A DNA stretch of 13,172 nucleotides from DATARH01 sp036264235 (GTDB taxonomy: Bacteria > Pseudomonadota > Alphaproteobacteria > ATCC43930 > CGMCC-115725), in NCBI GenBank assembly GCA_036264235.1, contig DATARH010000192.1, positions 1-13,172 of the forward strand, read 5' to 3'. Each line of letters begins with the position of its first letter. Positions within the stretch are counted from its first letter, which is position 1. This document shows positions 1 to 7,095 of the stretch, in pieces. The translations under genes were made by a program, and so were the position numbers. The notes under the pieces are model-generated. The model was not told the DNA's origin. It did not search any database and saw only the letters and a program-made list of their open reading frames with translations.

Positions 1-47
1 ATCTGCTGCTTCAGGATCGCGGAGATTTCTGCCGCGCGAATTTCCAT
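1..47 (-). CDS. atpA: ATP synthase F1 subunit alpha, N-terminal fragment (partial)
   Basis: Only the first 15 codons are inside the window, read leftward from an ATG at 47-45; they give MEIRAAEISAILKQQ, the typical N-terminus of alphaproteobacterial F1 alpha subunits. The full protein would be the non-catalytic nucleotide-binding subunit of the F1 head. The gene starts 9 nt after the atpH stop. The Shine-Dalgarno AAGGGG overlaps the atpH stop codon, so translational coupling is likely. The identification rests on this short sequence plus its position directly behind atpH, which is the standard order of the atpHAGDC operon. Confidence 0.9.
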   Translation of the reverse strand, partial: MEIRAAEISAILKQQ

Positions 48-56
48 GGGAACCCC

Positions 57-617
57 TTAGCCAATATCCTTCATCGCCATTTGCAGGCGCTGCAACTTGC
101 TGCGCAACGATCCGTCGACCATGCGCGACCCAACCTTCACCACCATGCCGCCGAGCAGCGCCGGATCGACCCGAATATCGACCGACACCCGCCGCCCGAC
201 GGCGCGCCGCAATTGCTCGGTCAGTGCGTTCTCTTGCACTTCGCTCAGCGGCTGCGCCGCGGTCACCTCGGCGGTCACCTCGCCCCGCCGTTCCGCGAGT
301 TTCGTGAGGAACGCCTCGATCATCGCCGGCACCGCAAAGAGACGTCGGTTGCGCGCGACGACACCGAGAAAATCGGCCGTCAGCGCGGACAAGCCAGCAC
401 TCGCCGCAACCGCCGCGACCGCCTTCCCCTGCTCCTCGCGCGACAAGACCGGGCTGCGGATCAGCCGTGTCAGATCGGGACTGTCGTGCAGCATCGTGCG
501 CAACTCGCGCAGGTCGCCGGCGACGGCGTCGAGCGCATGACGCTCATCCGCCAGTTCGAACAGCGCCGCCGCATAACGCTCAGCCAGGCCCGATACGCCT
601 GTTGTCTCGGAAGCCAC
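57..617 (-). CDS. atpH: ATP synthase F1 subunit delta (OSCP homologue)
   Basis: This 186-residue protein joins the F1 head to the peripheral stalk of the ATP synthase on the cytoplasmic face of the membrane. Its start VASETTGVSGLAERYAAALF is the classic OSCP/delta N-terminus (GLAxRYAxALF), and the C-terminal VKVGSRMVDGSLRSKLQRL is the family's conserved tail. I chose the GTG at 617-615: it has GAGGA 10 nt upstream and gives the usual family length (about 177-186 residues). An in-frame ATG at 782 would add 55 residues unlike any delta subunit. The gene is directly followed by atpA and preceded by priA on the same strand. As in other alphaproteobacteria, the F1 operon appears separate from the Fo genes, which are not seen here. 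Confidence 0.95.
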   Translation of the reverse strand: MASETTGVSGLAERYAAALFELADERHALDAVAGDLRELRTMLHDSPDLTRLIRSPVLSREEQGKAVAAVAASAGLSALTADFLGVVARNRRLFAVPAMIEAFLTKLAERRGEVTAEVTAAQPLSEVQENALTEQLRRAVGRRVSVDIRVDPALLGGMVVKVGSRMVDGSLRSKLQRLQMAMKDIG

Positions 618-805
618 TGAAAACCGGTCCTCGATCAGCGCGCCGGCATGAGGACGGTCGCGACATCTCGTTTCAGGGACGGATCTCGGAACAGCACGCA
701 CCACCAGGGCCAAGCGCCCCGCGAAATCCGCGCGGTACGTAACATAGATTTGCCAGCCGACGCAACCGCGGCCAAGCGTCATCGGACTGTCACAATATCA
801 AGCAG
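618..805 (-). other. priA-atpH intergenic region, probable atp operon leader
   Basis: These 188 bp separate the priA stop (TAA, 808-806) from the atpH start and should hold the atp operon promoter if the operon is not read through from priA. I find no convincing -35/-10 pair and no intrinsic terminator. The 9-mer CGCTTGGCC occurs twice on the minus strand, at 778-770 and 716-708. The stretch reads as an open frame upstream of atpH, but its translation does not resemble the family. Confidence 0.4.
628..632 (-). promoter_or_regulatory. Shine-Dalgarno deciding the GTG start of atpH
   Basis: GAGGA on the minus strand lies 10 nt before the GTG at 617. It supports this start over the upstream in-frame ATG at 782, which would give an atypical N-terminal extension. 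The spacing is slightly long but acceptable. Confidence 0.6.
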
Positions 806-3070
806 TTAGACAAAACTGTACGGGTCGATATCGACCTGGAGCCGGGTCGAGCCGGCGAGGCGGACGCGGCCAAGCCAATCACGGATCACGGCCTGCAAGC
901 CGACGCCGCGCTCCGCTTTGACCAGGAACCGCCGCCGGTGCCGGCCCCGCAGGATCGCCAGCGGCGCCGGCGCTGGCCCGAGCACGCTAACTCCCGGCAG
1001 CTGCGGCGCAGCGCGGGCGAGGGCGCGGCTGGCGAAATCGGCCTCTTCGGAGTCGGCGGCAGAGACGATCAGCGCGGCGAGGCGGCCGAACGGCGGCAGT
1101 CCGGCATCGCGCCGCGCCGCCGCCTCGGCTTCGAGAAAGCCGTCGCGGTCACCGGCGGCAAGCGCGCGCATGACCGGCTGCTCGGGCATATAGGTCTGGA
1201 CCAGCACGTGGCCGGGCCGCTCGGCGCGGCCGGCACGGCCGGCGACCTGATGCAACAGCTGATAGGTGCGCTCGCCAGCGCGTAGATCGCCGCCGACCAG
1301 GCCCAGATCGGCATCGACGACCCCGACCAGCGTCAGCATCGGGAAGTGGTGGCCTTTGGCGACAATCTGGGTTCCGATCAGCACATCATATCGGTGGGCT
1401 GCCATCGCGTCGGCCAGTTCGGCCGCGGCGCCTGGGCCCGAGATCAGATCGCTGACCATCAGCGCCGTCCGCGCCGACGGGAAGCGCTCCATGACTTCCT
1501 CGCGCAACCGCTCGACCCCCGGCCCGCACGGCACCAGCGCACCGGCGGCGAGGCATTCTGGGCAAAAGGCCGGCACCGGCGCTCCGTAACCGCAATGGTG
1601 ACACTGCAATCGCGCTGTGAAGCGGTGCTCGACCAGCCAGGCGGTACAATTCGGGCATTGCAGGCGGTGGCCGCAGGCACGGCACAGCGTCAGGGGTGCG
1701 TAGCCGCGCCGGTTCAGAAAGAGGAGCGCCTGCTCGCCTTCCGACAGAGTCTCGGTTAATGCGGCGACGAGCGGCGGCGAGAGGAATCGGCTGGCTTCGA
1801 GGCGCTCGCGCCGCATGTCGACGAGCTCGATGCTGGGCAACTCGGCGGCGGCGTGTCGGCGCGGCAGATGCACCCGCCGATAGCGTTCGCGGGCGATGTT
1901 GACCACGGTTTCGAGCGACGGCGTCGCCGACACCAGCACGACCGGGATCGCCTCGATCGAGGCCCGCAGTACCGCCATGTCGCGCGCCTGATAGCAGACA
2001 CCGTCCTCCTGTTTGTACGAGGGGTCGTGCTCTTCATCGACCACGATCAGACCGAGCTCGGCGAACGGCAGGAACAGCGCCGAACGGGCACCGACAACGA
2101 CCCGGGCCGCGCCCGACGCGACCGCCCGCCAGCTGTCGCGTCGCGCCGCCTGCCCGATATCGGAGTGCCATTCGACCGGCGCGCTGCCGAAACGCCGGCG
2201 GAAGCGCGAGAGCCACTGCGCCGATAGCGCGATTTCAGGCAGCAAGACCAGCACCTGTCGGCCGGCTTCAAGCGCGGCCGCGATCGCGGCGAAGTAGGTC
2301 TCGGTCTTGCCTGAGCCGGTAACCCCGTCGAGCACGGTGACGCAGAACCCGGCCCGCCGCACCGGCTCGACCAGGAGCGCGGCTGCGTGTTCCTGGTCGG
2401 CAGAGAGCCGCGACCCGGGGCTGCGCCAGTCGGGCGGCTCCGGCGCGGCCGGCTCGGTGGCGACGCGGCGCTCCTCGGCATAGCCGAGATCGATCAACCG
2501 ACGCAGGACGGCGGCGCCGCAGCCAGCGCGGCGGGCGATCTCGGCGGCAGTGGCGGCCCCCTCGCGCAGCGATTCGAGGGCCCGCCGCCGGGTCGGGGTT
2601 AATTTCGCTGTGGGCTCGGCCAGCGCCGCCAGACCATCGAGGCTGATCGCGCAAACCCGCCGTAGCGCTGGCGGCAGCAGCGCCTCCTCGAGGCTCATCG
2701 TCATCCGCAACACGGCACCCGGAGGAGCCAGCGTGTAGGCGGCGACCCGTTCGACAAAGCGACGCAACTGGGGCTGCAGCGGCGGCGCCGCCAACACTTC
2801 GCCGATCGGCTTCAGCCGTTCGGCGGGCACCTGAGACGCGTCGGCTTCGTCTCGTTCCCATACCACCCCGACGAGCTGCCGAGAGCCGAGTCCGACGCGA
2901 ACAAAGCTTCCCGGCGGCGGCGCATCCTCGGCGATCAAGTAATCGAGCGGCTGCGGTAAGGGCAGCGGCAACAGCACCCGAACCCGACGAGTAGGCTCCG
3001 CTTCCGCCGAAGCAGCGCCTTCGATGGCGGTGAGCAAGGGAGCGGCGCTGTTGGCACGACATTCGGCCAT
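806..3070 (-). CDS. priA: Primosomal replication restart helicase PriA
   Basis: This 754-residue 3'-5' superfamily 2 DNA helicase reloads the replisome at stalled or repaired forks. The N-terminal DNA-binding domain begins near residue 29 (RVRVLLPLPLPQPLDYLI). Walker A GVTGSGKTE is at about 249-257, and the Walker B box DEEH at 345-348. Eight zinc-binding cysteines lie at 463, 466, 472, 475, 490, 493, 503 and 506. Motif V (IGTQIVAKGHHFP) and motif VI (QVAGRAGR) follow, and the protein ends in PYSFV. E. coli PriA has 732 residues, so this one is complete. The first 27 or so residues are poorly conserved in character and the ATG at 3070 lacks a clear Shine-Dalgarno, so the true start could be slightly internal. 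The gene lies upstream of atpH and is divergent from the DUF484-xerC pair. Confidence 0.96.
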   Translation of the reverse strand: MAECRANSAAPLLTAIEGAASAEAEPTRRVRVLLPLPLPQPLDYLIAEDAPPPGSFVRVGLGSRQLVGVVWERDEADASQVPAERLKPIGEVLAAPPLQPQLRRFVERVAAYTLAPPGAVLRMTMSLEEALLPPALRRVCAISLDGLAALAEPTAKLTPTRRRALESLREGAATAAEIARRAGCGAAVLRRLIDLGYAEERRVATEPAAPEPPDWRSPGSRLSADQEHAAALLVEPVRRAGFCVTVLDGVTGSGKTETYFAAIAAALEAGRQVLVLLPEIALSAQWLSRFRRRFGSAPVEWHSDIGQAARRDSWRAVASGAARVVVGARSALFLPFAELGLIVVDEEHDPSYKQEDGVCYQARDMAVLRASIEAIPVVLVSATPSLETVVNIARERYRRVHLPRRHAAAELPSIELVDMRRERLEASRFLSPPLVAALTETLSEGEQALLFLNRRGYAPLTLCRACGHRLQCPNCTAWLVEHRFTARLQCHHCGYGAPVPAFCPECLAAGALVPCGPGVERLREEVMERFPSARTALMVSDLISGPGAAAELADAMAAHRYDVLIGTQIVAKGHHFPMLTLVGVVDADLGLVGGDLRAGERTYQLLHQVAGRAGRAERPGHVLVQTYMPEQPVMRALAAGDRDGFLEAEAAARRDAGLPPFGRLAALIVSAADSEEADFASRALARAAPQLPGVSVLGPAPAPLAILRGRHRRRFLVKAERGVGLQAVIRDWLGRVRLAGSTRLQVDIDPYSFV

Positions 3071-3223
3071 CGGCTACACTCGCCCGCGTCCCGGTGTGCC
3101 GCAAGCACGGCGATCTAAGGCGGCGCCGGTCCAGAGGTCAGTGTCACGGTATCCCGAATGAATACGCGTCGCCCCGCCGTTTCCGGCTCCCATCGCCTGC
3201 TCCCCAGCAGTTGGAGGTAGGGC
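3071..3223. other. Divergent priA / DUF484 intergenic region
   Basis: These 153 bp separate two divergent genes and must serve as promoter region for both. I see no clear sigma-70 consensus pair and no strong palindrome. The only well-defined signal is the Shine-Dalgarno of the plus-strand gene, GGAGG at 3213-3217, 6 nt before its GTG. Confidence 0.4.
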
Positions 3224-3991
3224 GTGGTCGACCGCATCCGCGACCGGCCGAAACCGTCGCCGGAGCCCGCATCGGGCACCGCCGAGCCGCAGCCGATCAG
3301 CGGCCGGGACGTGGTTGCCTATCTGCGCCAGCACCCCGACTTTCTCAACCATCATCCCGAAGCGCTGCGCATCCTGCATTCGCCGGCGCGCGAGATCGCA
3401 CCCGAGAGCGGCGACGAGGTCCTCGATTTTCAGCATTTCCTGCTTGAGCGGTTGCGCCGCGACCTGGTCCGGGTCAACACCGAGCACCGTACGCTTCTAA
3501 CGACGAGCCGCGGCAATCTGGCCAGCCAAAGCCGGGTTCACAAGGCAGTGGTGGCGATCCTCGCAGCCAGCAGCTTCGAGACGCTTTTCCAGATCGTCAC
3601 GACGGACCTCGCGGTGTTGCTCGATGTCGACGTCGTTACGATCGCAGTCGAGAGCGCCGCGACACCGACGGCGCGGCTGCCGCTGAACGGTCTGCTACTG
3701 CTGAAATCCGGCACCGTCGAGAGCCTGCTTGGGGAGGAGCGCACGGCGCTGTTGAGTGCCGAAGTCCACGGCGACCCCACGCTGTTCGGTGGGGCCGCGG
3801 GGCTGGTCCGTTCGCAGGCGCTGCTGCGGCTCAGTTTTGGCCGCGGTTCGCCGGTCGGCCTCCTCTGCATCGGGGCGCGGAAGCCTGGCCGGTTCCATCC
3901 TGGGCTCGGCACCGAACTCCTGACCTTCCTCGCCCGCGCGCTCGGCATCACGATCGGGCAATGGCTAAGTCCGGCGCGGCTCGGCAGCTAG
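3224..3991 (+). CDS. DUF484 family protein (GAF-like), xerC partner
   Basis: This 255-residue cytoplasmic protein belongs to the DUF484 family. The diagnostic N-terminal part is at about residues 28-80: VVAYLRQHPDFLNHHPEALR, then DFQHFLLERLRRDL. A predicted helical segment (about 80-110) leads into a GAF-like C-terminal half (about 110-245), ending in LGTELLTFLARALG. The family has no firmly established biochemical function; it recurs directly before xerC in many proteobacteria. The GTG at 3224 is chosen because GGAGG sits 6 nt upstream and gives the usual family length. Its 3' end overlaps xerC by 31 nt, so the pair is co-transcribed and probably translationally coupled. A role linked to recombination or division is guilt by association only. 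Confidence 0.88.
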   Translation: MVDRIRDRPKPSPEPASGTAEPQPISGRDVVAYLRQHPDFLNHHPEALRILHSPAREIAPESGDEVLDFQHFLLERLRRDLVRVNTEHRTLLTTSRGNLASQSRVHKAVVAILAASSFETLFQIVTTDLAVLLDVDVVTIAVESAATPTARLPLNGLLLLKSGTVESLLGEERTALLSAEVHGDPTLFGGAAGLVRSQALLRLSFGRGSPVGLLCIGARKPGRFHPGLGTELLTFLARALGITIGQWLSPARLGS

Positions 3992-4953
3992 CGCCGTTCC
4001 CGTCTGTTCCCGAACCGCTGCCGTTGGCGCGGTTCTCGGCCGCTGACGATTTGCGCAGCGCGATCGCGACCTGGGCCGCATGGCTTGCGGGCGAACGCCG
4101 CGCTTCGCCGCACACGATCGCCGCTTATGGGCGCGATCTCGCCTTCTTCCTCGACTTTCTGACTGAACATCTCGGCGAGCCGCCGGCACTTGGCAGCTTC
4201 GGGGCACTCGCCGCGGCGGATTTCCGTGCCTGGCTGGCACGCCGTGCATCCGAAGGCATCGAGCGCAGCTCGATCGCGCGCGGTCTGTCGGTGGTACGCG
4301 GCTTTTTGCGTTTTCTTGAACGCCGCGGCCTCGCCGCCAGCCCGGCGCTGGCGGTCTTGCGGGCGCCAAAATTGCCGTACAGCGTGCCGAAGCCGCTGAC
4401 CGCGCCCGATGCGATTGCCGCCGTGGCCGCAGTCGCGGAGATCGAGAAAAGCGTCTGGCAGGGCAAGCGGGACGCCGCCATTCTGTCGCTGCTCTATGGC
4501 TGTGGACTGCGCATCTCGGAGGCGCTCGGCCTCAAGCGCAGCGAGGCGCCACAGCGCGAAATGCTGGCGATCACCGGGAAGGGCCGAAAGGACCGGCTGG
4601 TGCCGGTCCTGCCGGTGGTGCGAGAGGCGGTCGCCGATTACCTCGCCGCCTGCCCCTACCCGTTGCCGCCCGAGGGCCCGCTGTTCGTTGGCGCCCGAGG
4701 CGGGCCGCTGAGCCCCCGCCTGGTGCAGCGCCGGATGCAGGCGCTGCAAGTTCTGCTCGGGTTGCCGGACACCGCGACCCCGCACGCTCTCCGGCATAGC
4801 TTCGCGACGCATCTTTTGGGCGGCGGTGGTGATCTGCGAGCCATTCAGGAGCTGCTCGGCCACGCCAGCCTATCGACGACACAGCGTTACACCTCGGTCG
4901 AGGCGGAACGCCTGCTCGCGGTCTATGATTCGGCGCACCCGCGGGGGCGCTGA
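3961..4953 (+). CDS. xerC: Tyrosine recombinase XerC
   Basis: This 330-residue site-specific recombinase resolves chromosome dimers at dif together with XerD. An N-terminal SAM-like core-binding domain spans about 32-125 (SPHTIAAYGRDLAFFLDFL). The catalytic domain holds all expected residues: Arg184 in GLRISEAL, Lys207 in TGKGRKDR, His275 and Arg278 in HALRH, His301 in GHASLSTTQ, and nucleophile Tyr310. XerC rather than XerD is favoured by the upstream DUF484 gene. The N-terminus is about 30 residues longer than in E. coli XerC (298 aa). The ATG at 3961 lies inside the DUF484 gene (31-nt overlap); a slightly later start is possible. The gene ends 9 nt before the convergent stop of the neighbouring minus-strand gene, and no intrinsic terminator is visible between them. 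Confidence 0.93.
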   Translation: MAKSGAARQLAPFPSVPEPLPLARFSAADDLRSAIATWAAWLAGERRASPHTIAAYGRDLAFFLDFLTEHLGEPPALGSFGALAAADFRAWLARRASEGIERSSIARGLSVVRGFLRFLERRGLAASPALAVLRAPKLPYSVPKPLTAPDAIAAVAAVAEIEKSVWQGKRDAAILSLLYGCGLRISEALGLKRSEAPQREMLAITGKGRKDRLVPVLPVVREAVADYLAACPYPLPPEGPLFVGARGGPLSPRLVQRRMQALQVLLGLPDTATPHALRHSFATHLLGGGGDLRAIQELLGHASLSTTQRYTSVEAERLLAVYDSAHPRGR

Positions 4954-4962
4954 TCTAAGTCT

Positions 4963-5466
4963 TCAAATTGCAGCCGGATGTCGGGGAGCTTGCCGGCTGG
5001 CGAGCCTGTGCGCCAGCGGTTTCCCCGAATGCGGGATCCGTGCCGCTCGTGCGGGTTTTGCGACGCCGCGGCTCGGCGTCGCGGTCGTCAGATGCGATTG
5101 CTCGGGGGGGCTCGACGTCCCCGATGCGACCGTCTCCGGGTTGTGGTGCTCGAGTTCGGTCAGATCGCGCTTAACTGAGGCGCAGGACGGTAATAATGCT
5201 CCGAGCGAATCGGCGACGGCACTGACGACGAACCGTTCGACGAAGGCCTTGTCGGCCTCGGCCTTTTCCCCCTCGTCACCGGCAAGGGCCGCCGAGAGGT
5301 CATGGATCAGCTGCGCCGAGGCTTGTAGCTGCTCGGCTTTAACGCCGCAACGATAGGCATGCCCCAGCAGAAAGGCACCGCGTGACGCGAGATCGGAGGC
5401 CTCGCCGGCTTGCGCGCCGGTCGCCGCGAAACCCAGCGCGGCTCCGATCAGAGCAGAGCGCCACAT
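4963..5466 (-). CDS. Secreted small hypothetical protein with two cysteines
   Basis: This 167-residue protein of unknown function has a Sec-type signal peptide (residues 1-20: short basic start, hydrophobic core, AQA cleavage motif), so it is probably periplasmic. The mature part to about residue 107 is mostly helical in character (AEQLQASAQLIHDLSAAL, ADKAFVERFVVSAVADSLGA). Its only two cysteines (C40 in YRCGV and C95 in LPSCASVK) flank this region and could form a disulfide. From about residue 108 the sequence becomes Pro/Ser/Arg/His-rich and looks disordered. Its upstream neighbour is a 40-residue peptide gene 26 nt away on the same strand, so the two are probably one transcript. The ATG at 5466 has only a weak ribosome site. 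I do not recognise a named family. Confidence 0.65.
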   Translation of the reverse strand: MWRSALIGAALGFAATGAQAGEASDLASRGAFLLGHAYRCGVKAEQLQASAQLIHDLSAALAGDEGEKAEADKAFVERFVVSAVADSLGALLPSCASVKRDLTELEHHNPETVASGTSSPPEQSHLTTATPSRGVAKPARAARIPHSGKPLAHRLASRQAPRHPAAI

Positions 5467-5492
5467 TTGGGCTTACCGTGCCCTCGCGAGCG

Positions 5493-5615
5493 TCACCGGC
5501 AGCGGCGCCGCCGCACGCGTGCCGCCACGCGGACCGGCGATTGTACCGGTGCCAGCGCCACGGACCCGGCAGCAACTAGCGTGCAGATATAGATCAAAAT
5601 TGTTGCGGCGGTCAT
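5493..5615 (-). CDS. Small single-span membrane peptide, hypothetical (40 aa)
   Basis: This short ORF has the ATG at 5615-5613, preceded by GGAGGG with a 4-nt spacer, one of the best ribosome sites in the window. The peptide begins MTAATILIYICTLVAAGSVA: one hydrophobic span of about 20 residues, which could be a membrane anchor or an uncleaved signal. It is followed by a very basic tail rich in Arg (VRVAARVRRRRCR), which predicts a cytoplasmic C-terminus if it is membrane-inserted. The TGA lies 26 nt before the downstream secreted-protein gene, suggesting a two-gene operon. The frame stays open upstream, but without a plausible start signal. I know of no family match. Function is unknown, and the gene call rests on the ribosome site and peptide composition. 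Confidence 0.5.
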   Translation of the reverse strand: MTAATILIYICTLVAAGSVALAPVQSPVRVAARVRRRRCR

Positions 5616-5619
5616 CCGA

Positions 5620-5625
5620 CCCTCC
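5620..5625 (-). promoter_or_regulatory. Strong Shine-Dalgarno of the 40-aa ORF
   Basis: GGAGGG on the minus strand, 4 nt upstream of ATG 5615, closely matches the anti-Shine-Dalgarno. It is the main argument that this small ORF is translated. Confidence 0.6.
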
Positions 5626-5787
5626 GAAATCGGCGCGGCTCCGAGGGCGGCACCTTTGCCCAACCAACACTTAGCGAAGCCGCGAAATTCCTTCATTGAT
5701 CCAGCGCAAAGCATCGAGTTCGCTAACCGATGGCGCCGGGGGCGGCTGCTACTCTCTTTCCCGCAAGGAAGGGCTGCGAGGATCGCG

Positions 5788-5808
5788 GGTCGGCGAGGGT
5801 CGCCGATC
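5788..5808. repeat. Inverted repeat in the MFS leader
   Basis: TCGGCGA (5790-5796) and TCGCCGA (5800-5806) are perfect inverted arms around a GGG loop. The pairing can be extended by a G-U pair and a G-C pair to nine base pairs. It lies about 40 bp before the MFS start codon, so it could be an operator or an mRNA hairpin. There is no T-run, so it is not an intrinsic terminator. In DNA this GC-rich, a chance origin is possible. Confidence 0.4.
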
Positions 5809-5848
5809 GGGCAGACTGGTCGCCAAGCAACCGGAGAACCTGGCGCCG

Positions 5849-7087
5849 ATGACCTCCCGTGGCGGACTGGCTCAGACTGGCCCAAACACCAAGGCGATCC
5901 TGATCGGCGCGGCGGTGATGCTGAGCCTCGGCATGGGCATCCGGCAAAGCCTCGGGCTGTTCCTGACACCAGTGACGCGCGATCTGGCGCTTTCCGCCGC
6001 CGATTTCACGCTGGCGGTCGCGGTCCAGAACATCGTCTGGGGATTGTCGCAGGCGCCGGTCGGGGCGATCGCCGACCGCTGCGGCCTGCGCGTGACGATG
6101 ATAGCCGGCGCCGGGCTCTATGTCGTCGGACTCGCGGTGATGGCCGCGGCCGGCGGCGCAACGGCGCTGCTGGTCTCGGGCGCGTTTATCGGGATCGCGC
6201 TGTCCTGCACCGCCTCGTCCTTGGCGATGACCGCGACGGCGCGGGCGGTGAGCCCGGAGCGCCGCAGCCGGACGCTTGGGGTCGTTTCCGCGGCGGGGTC
6301 GCTCGGGACATTGATGGTGCCGCTGACGACGCAAGGGCTGCTGGCGCATTGGCCTTGGCAGATCGGCGCGCTGTTTTTCCTGGCGCTGGCGATCGCGATG
6401 CTGCCGGCCGGGTTCTCCGCCGGCGGCGCCGATTATATGCCGGGCCCGAGCGGCGCCCGCGCCAGTATGCGGGAAGTGCTCGGTCAGGCGATGCGGCACC
6501 GGCAGTTTCTGGTGATGTCCGGCGCCTATTTCGTCTGCGGCCTGAACCTCGTCTTCCTGACCACGCACCTGCCGACCTACCTCGCGATCTGCGGCCAGGA
6601 CCCGATGCTGAGCGCCGAGGCGCTGGCGGTGATCGGCGGCATGAACTGCATCGGCTCGCTGACGGCCGGCTGGCTCGGCGGCCGCTACCCGAAGCACATC
6701 CTGCTGGGGCTGCTCTATATTCTGCGCGCGTTTGTCTTCACCGCCTATTTCGTAATGCCGCCGACCGCGGCCAGCACGCTGCTTTTCGCCGCCGCAATGG
6801 GAATGCTGTGGCTCAGCGTCGCGCCGCTGGTCAGCGGCCTCGTCGCCGAGATGTTCGGTACCCGCTACATGGCGACGCTGCTCGGCCTGTCCTTCGTGAT
6901 GCACCAAGTCGGGTCATCGATCGGCGCATTCGGCGGCGGTCTGATTTTCGACTTGGCCGGCTCCTACGATCCGGCCTGGAAGACCGGCGTCGCGATCGGC
7001 TTCGCGGCCGGCGTCATTCAGATCGTCGCCGGCGGCCCAACGCGGCGCCGCGACCGGGTCGGCGCGGCGCAACTCGCTCGGGCTTAG
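5849..7087 (+). CDS. Major facilitator superfamily transporter
   Basis: This 412-residue inner-membrane permease has about twelve hydrophobic spans, the first at about residues 16-39 (LIGAAVMLSLGMGIRQSLGLF). The MFS motif A between spans 2 and 3 is clear at about 72-81 (GAIADRCGLR). The phrase MGIRQSLGLFLTPVTRDL followed by AVAVQNIVWGLSQAPVGA is typical of a large MFS_1 group that includes many monocarboxylate-type and unassigned transporters, so the substrate cannot be told. I chose ATG 5849 because it puts a short polar N-terminus before span 1; GGAGA lies 12 nt upstream. A TTG start at 5696 would add 51 implausible residues. The gene converges on the GlcG/HbpS-like gene with 8 nt between stops. 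Export or uptake of a substrate of the neighbouring redox genes is only a guess. Confidence 0.85.
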   Translation: MTSRGGLAQTGPNTKAILIGAAVMLSLGMGIRQSLGLFLTPVTRDLALSAADFTLAVAVQNIVWGLSQAPVGAIADRCGLRVTMIAGAGLYVVGLAVMAAAGGATALLVSGAFIGIALSCTASSLAMTATARAVSPERRSRTLGVVSAAGSLGTLMVPLTTQGLLAHWPWQIGALFFLALAIAMLPAGFSAGGADYMPGPSGARASMREVLGQAMRHRQFLVMSGAYFVCGLNLVFLTTHLPTYLAICGQDPMLSAEALAVIGGMNCIGSLTAGWLGGRYPKHILLGLLYILRAFVFTAYFVMPPTAASTLLFAAAMGMLWLSVAPLVSGLVAEMFGTRYMATLLGLSFVMHQVGSSIGAFGGGLIFDLAGSYDPAWKTGVAIGFAAGVIQIVAGGPTRRRDRVGAAQLARA

Positions 7088-7095
7088 GCGGAAGG

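Larger units (their letters stand above)
5616..5848. other. Divergent promoter region before the MFS gene
   Basis: This 233-bp gap lies between the 40-aa ORF (minus) and the MFS gene (plus). It holds the ribosome site of the minus-strand ORF, an inverted repeat at 5788-5808, and a GGAGA at about 5832-5836 that is probably the MFS ribosome site. The MFS reading frame stays open back to a TTG at 5696, but the intervening translation is Gly/Arg/Ser-rich and unlike a transporter N-terminus. No clear -35/-10 pair is seen. Confidence 0.4.

Noticed and set aside
618..782. N-terminal extension of atpH back to an ATG at 782
   Set aside because: The 55 extra residues do not resemble any ATP synthase delta subunit; the GTG at 617 with GAGGA upstream gives the normal length and conserved start.
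3961..4953. xerC as a phage or integron integrase marking a mobile element
   Set aside because: It is in the conserved DUF484-xerC/priA-atp context and its length and motifs are of housekeeping XerC; no att-like repeats or other mobile genes are seen.
5696..5848. TTG-initiated 51-residue N-terminal extension of the MFS protein
   Set aside because: The extension is Gly/Ser/Arg-rich, has no hydrophobic span, and covers the divergent promoter region; ATG 5849 gives a normal MFS N-terminus.
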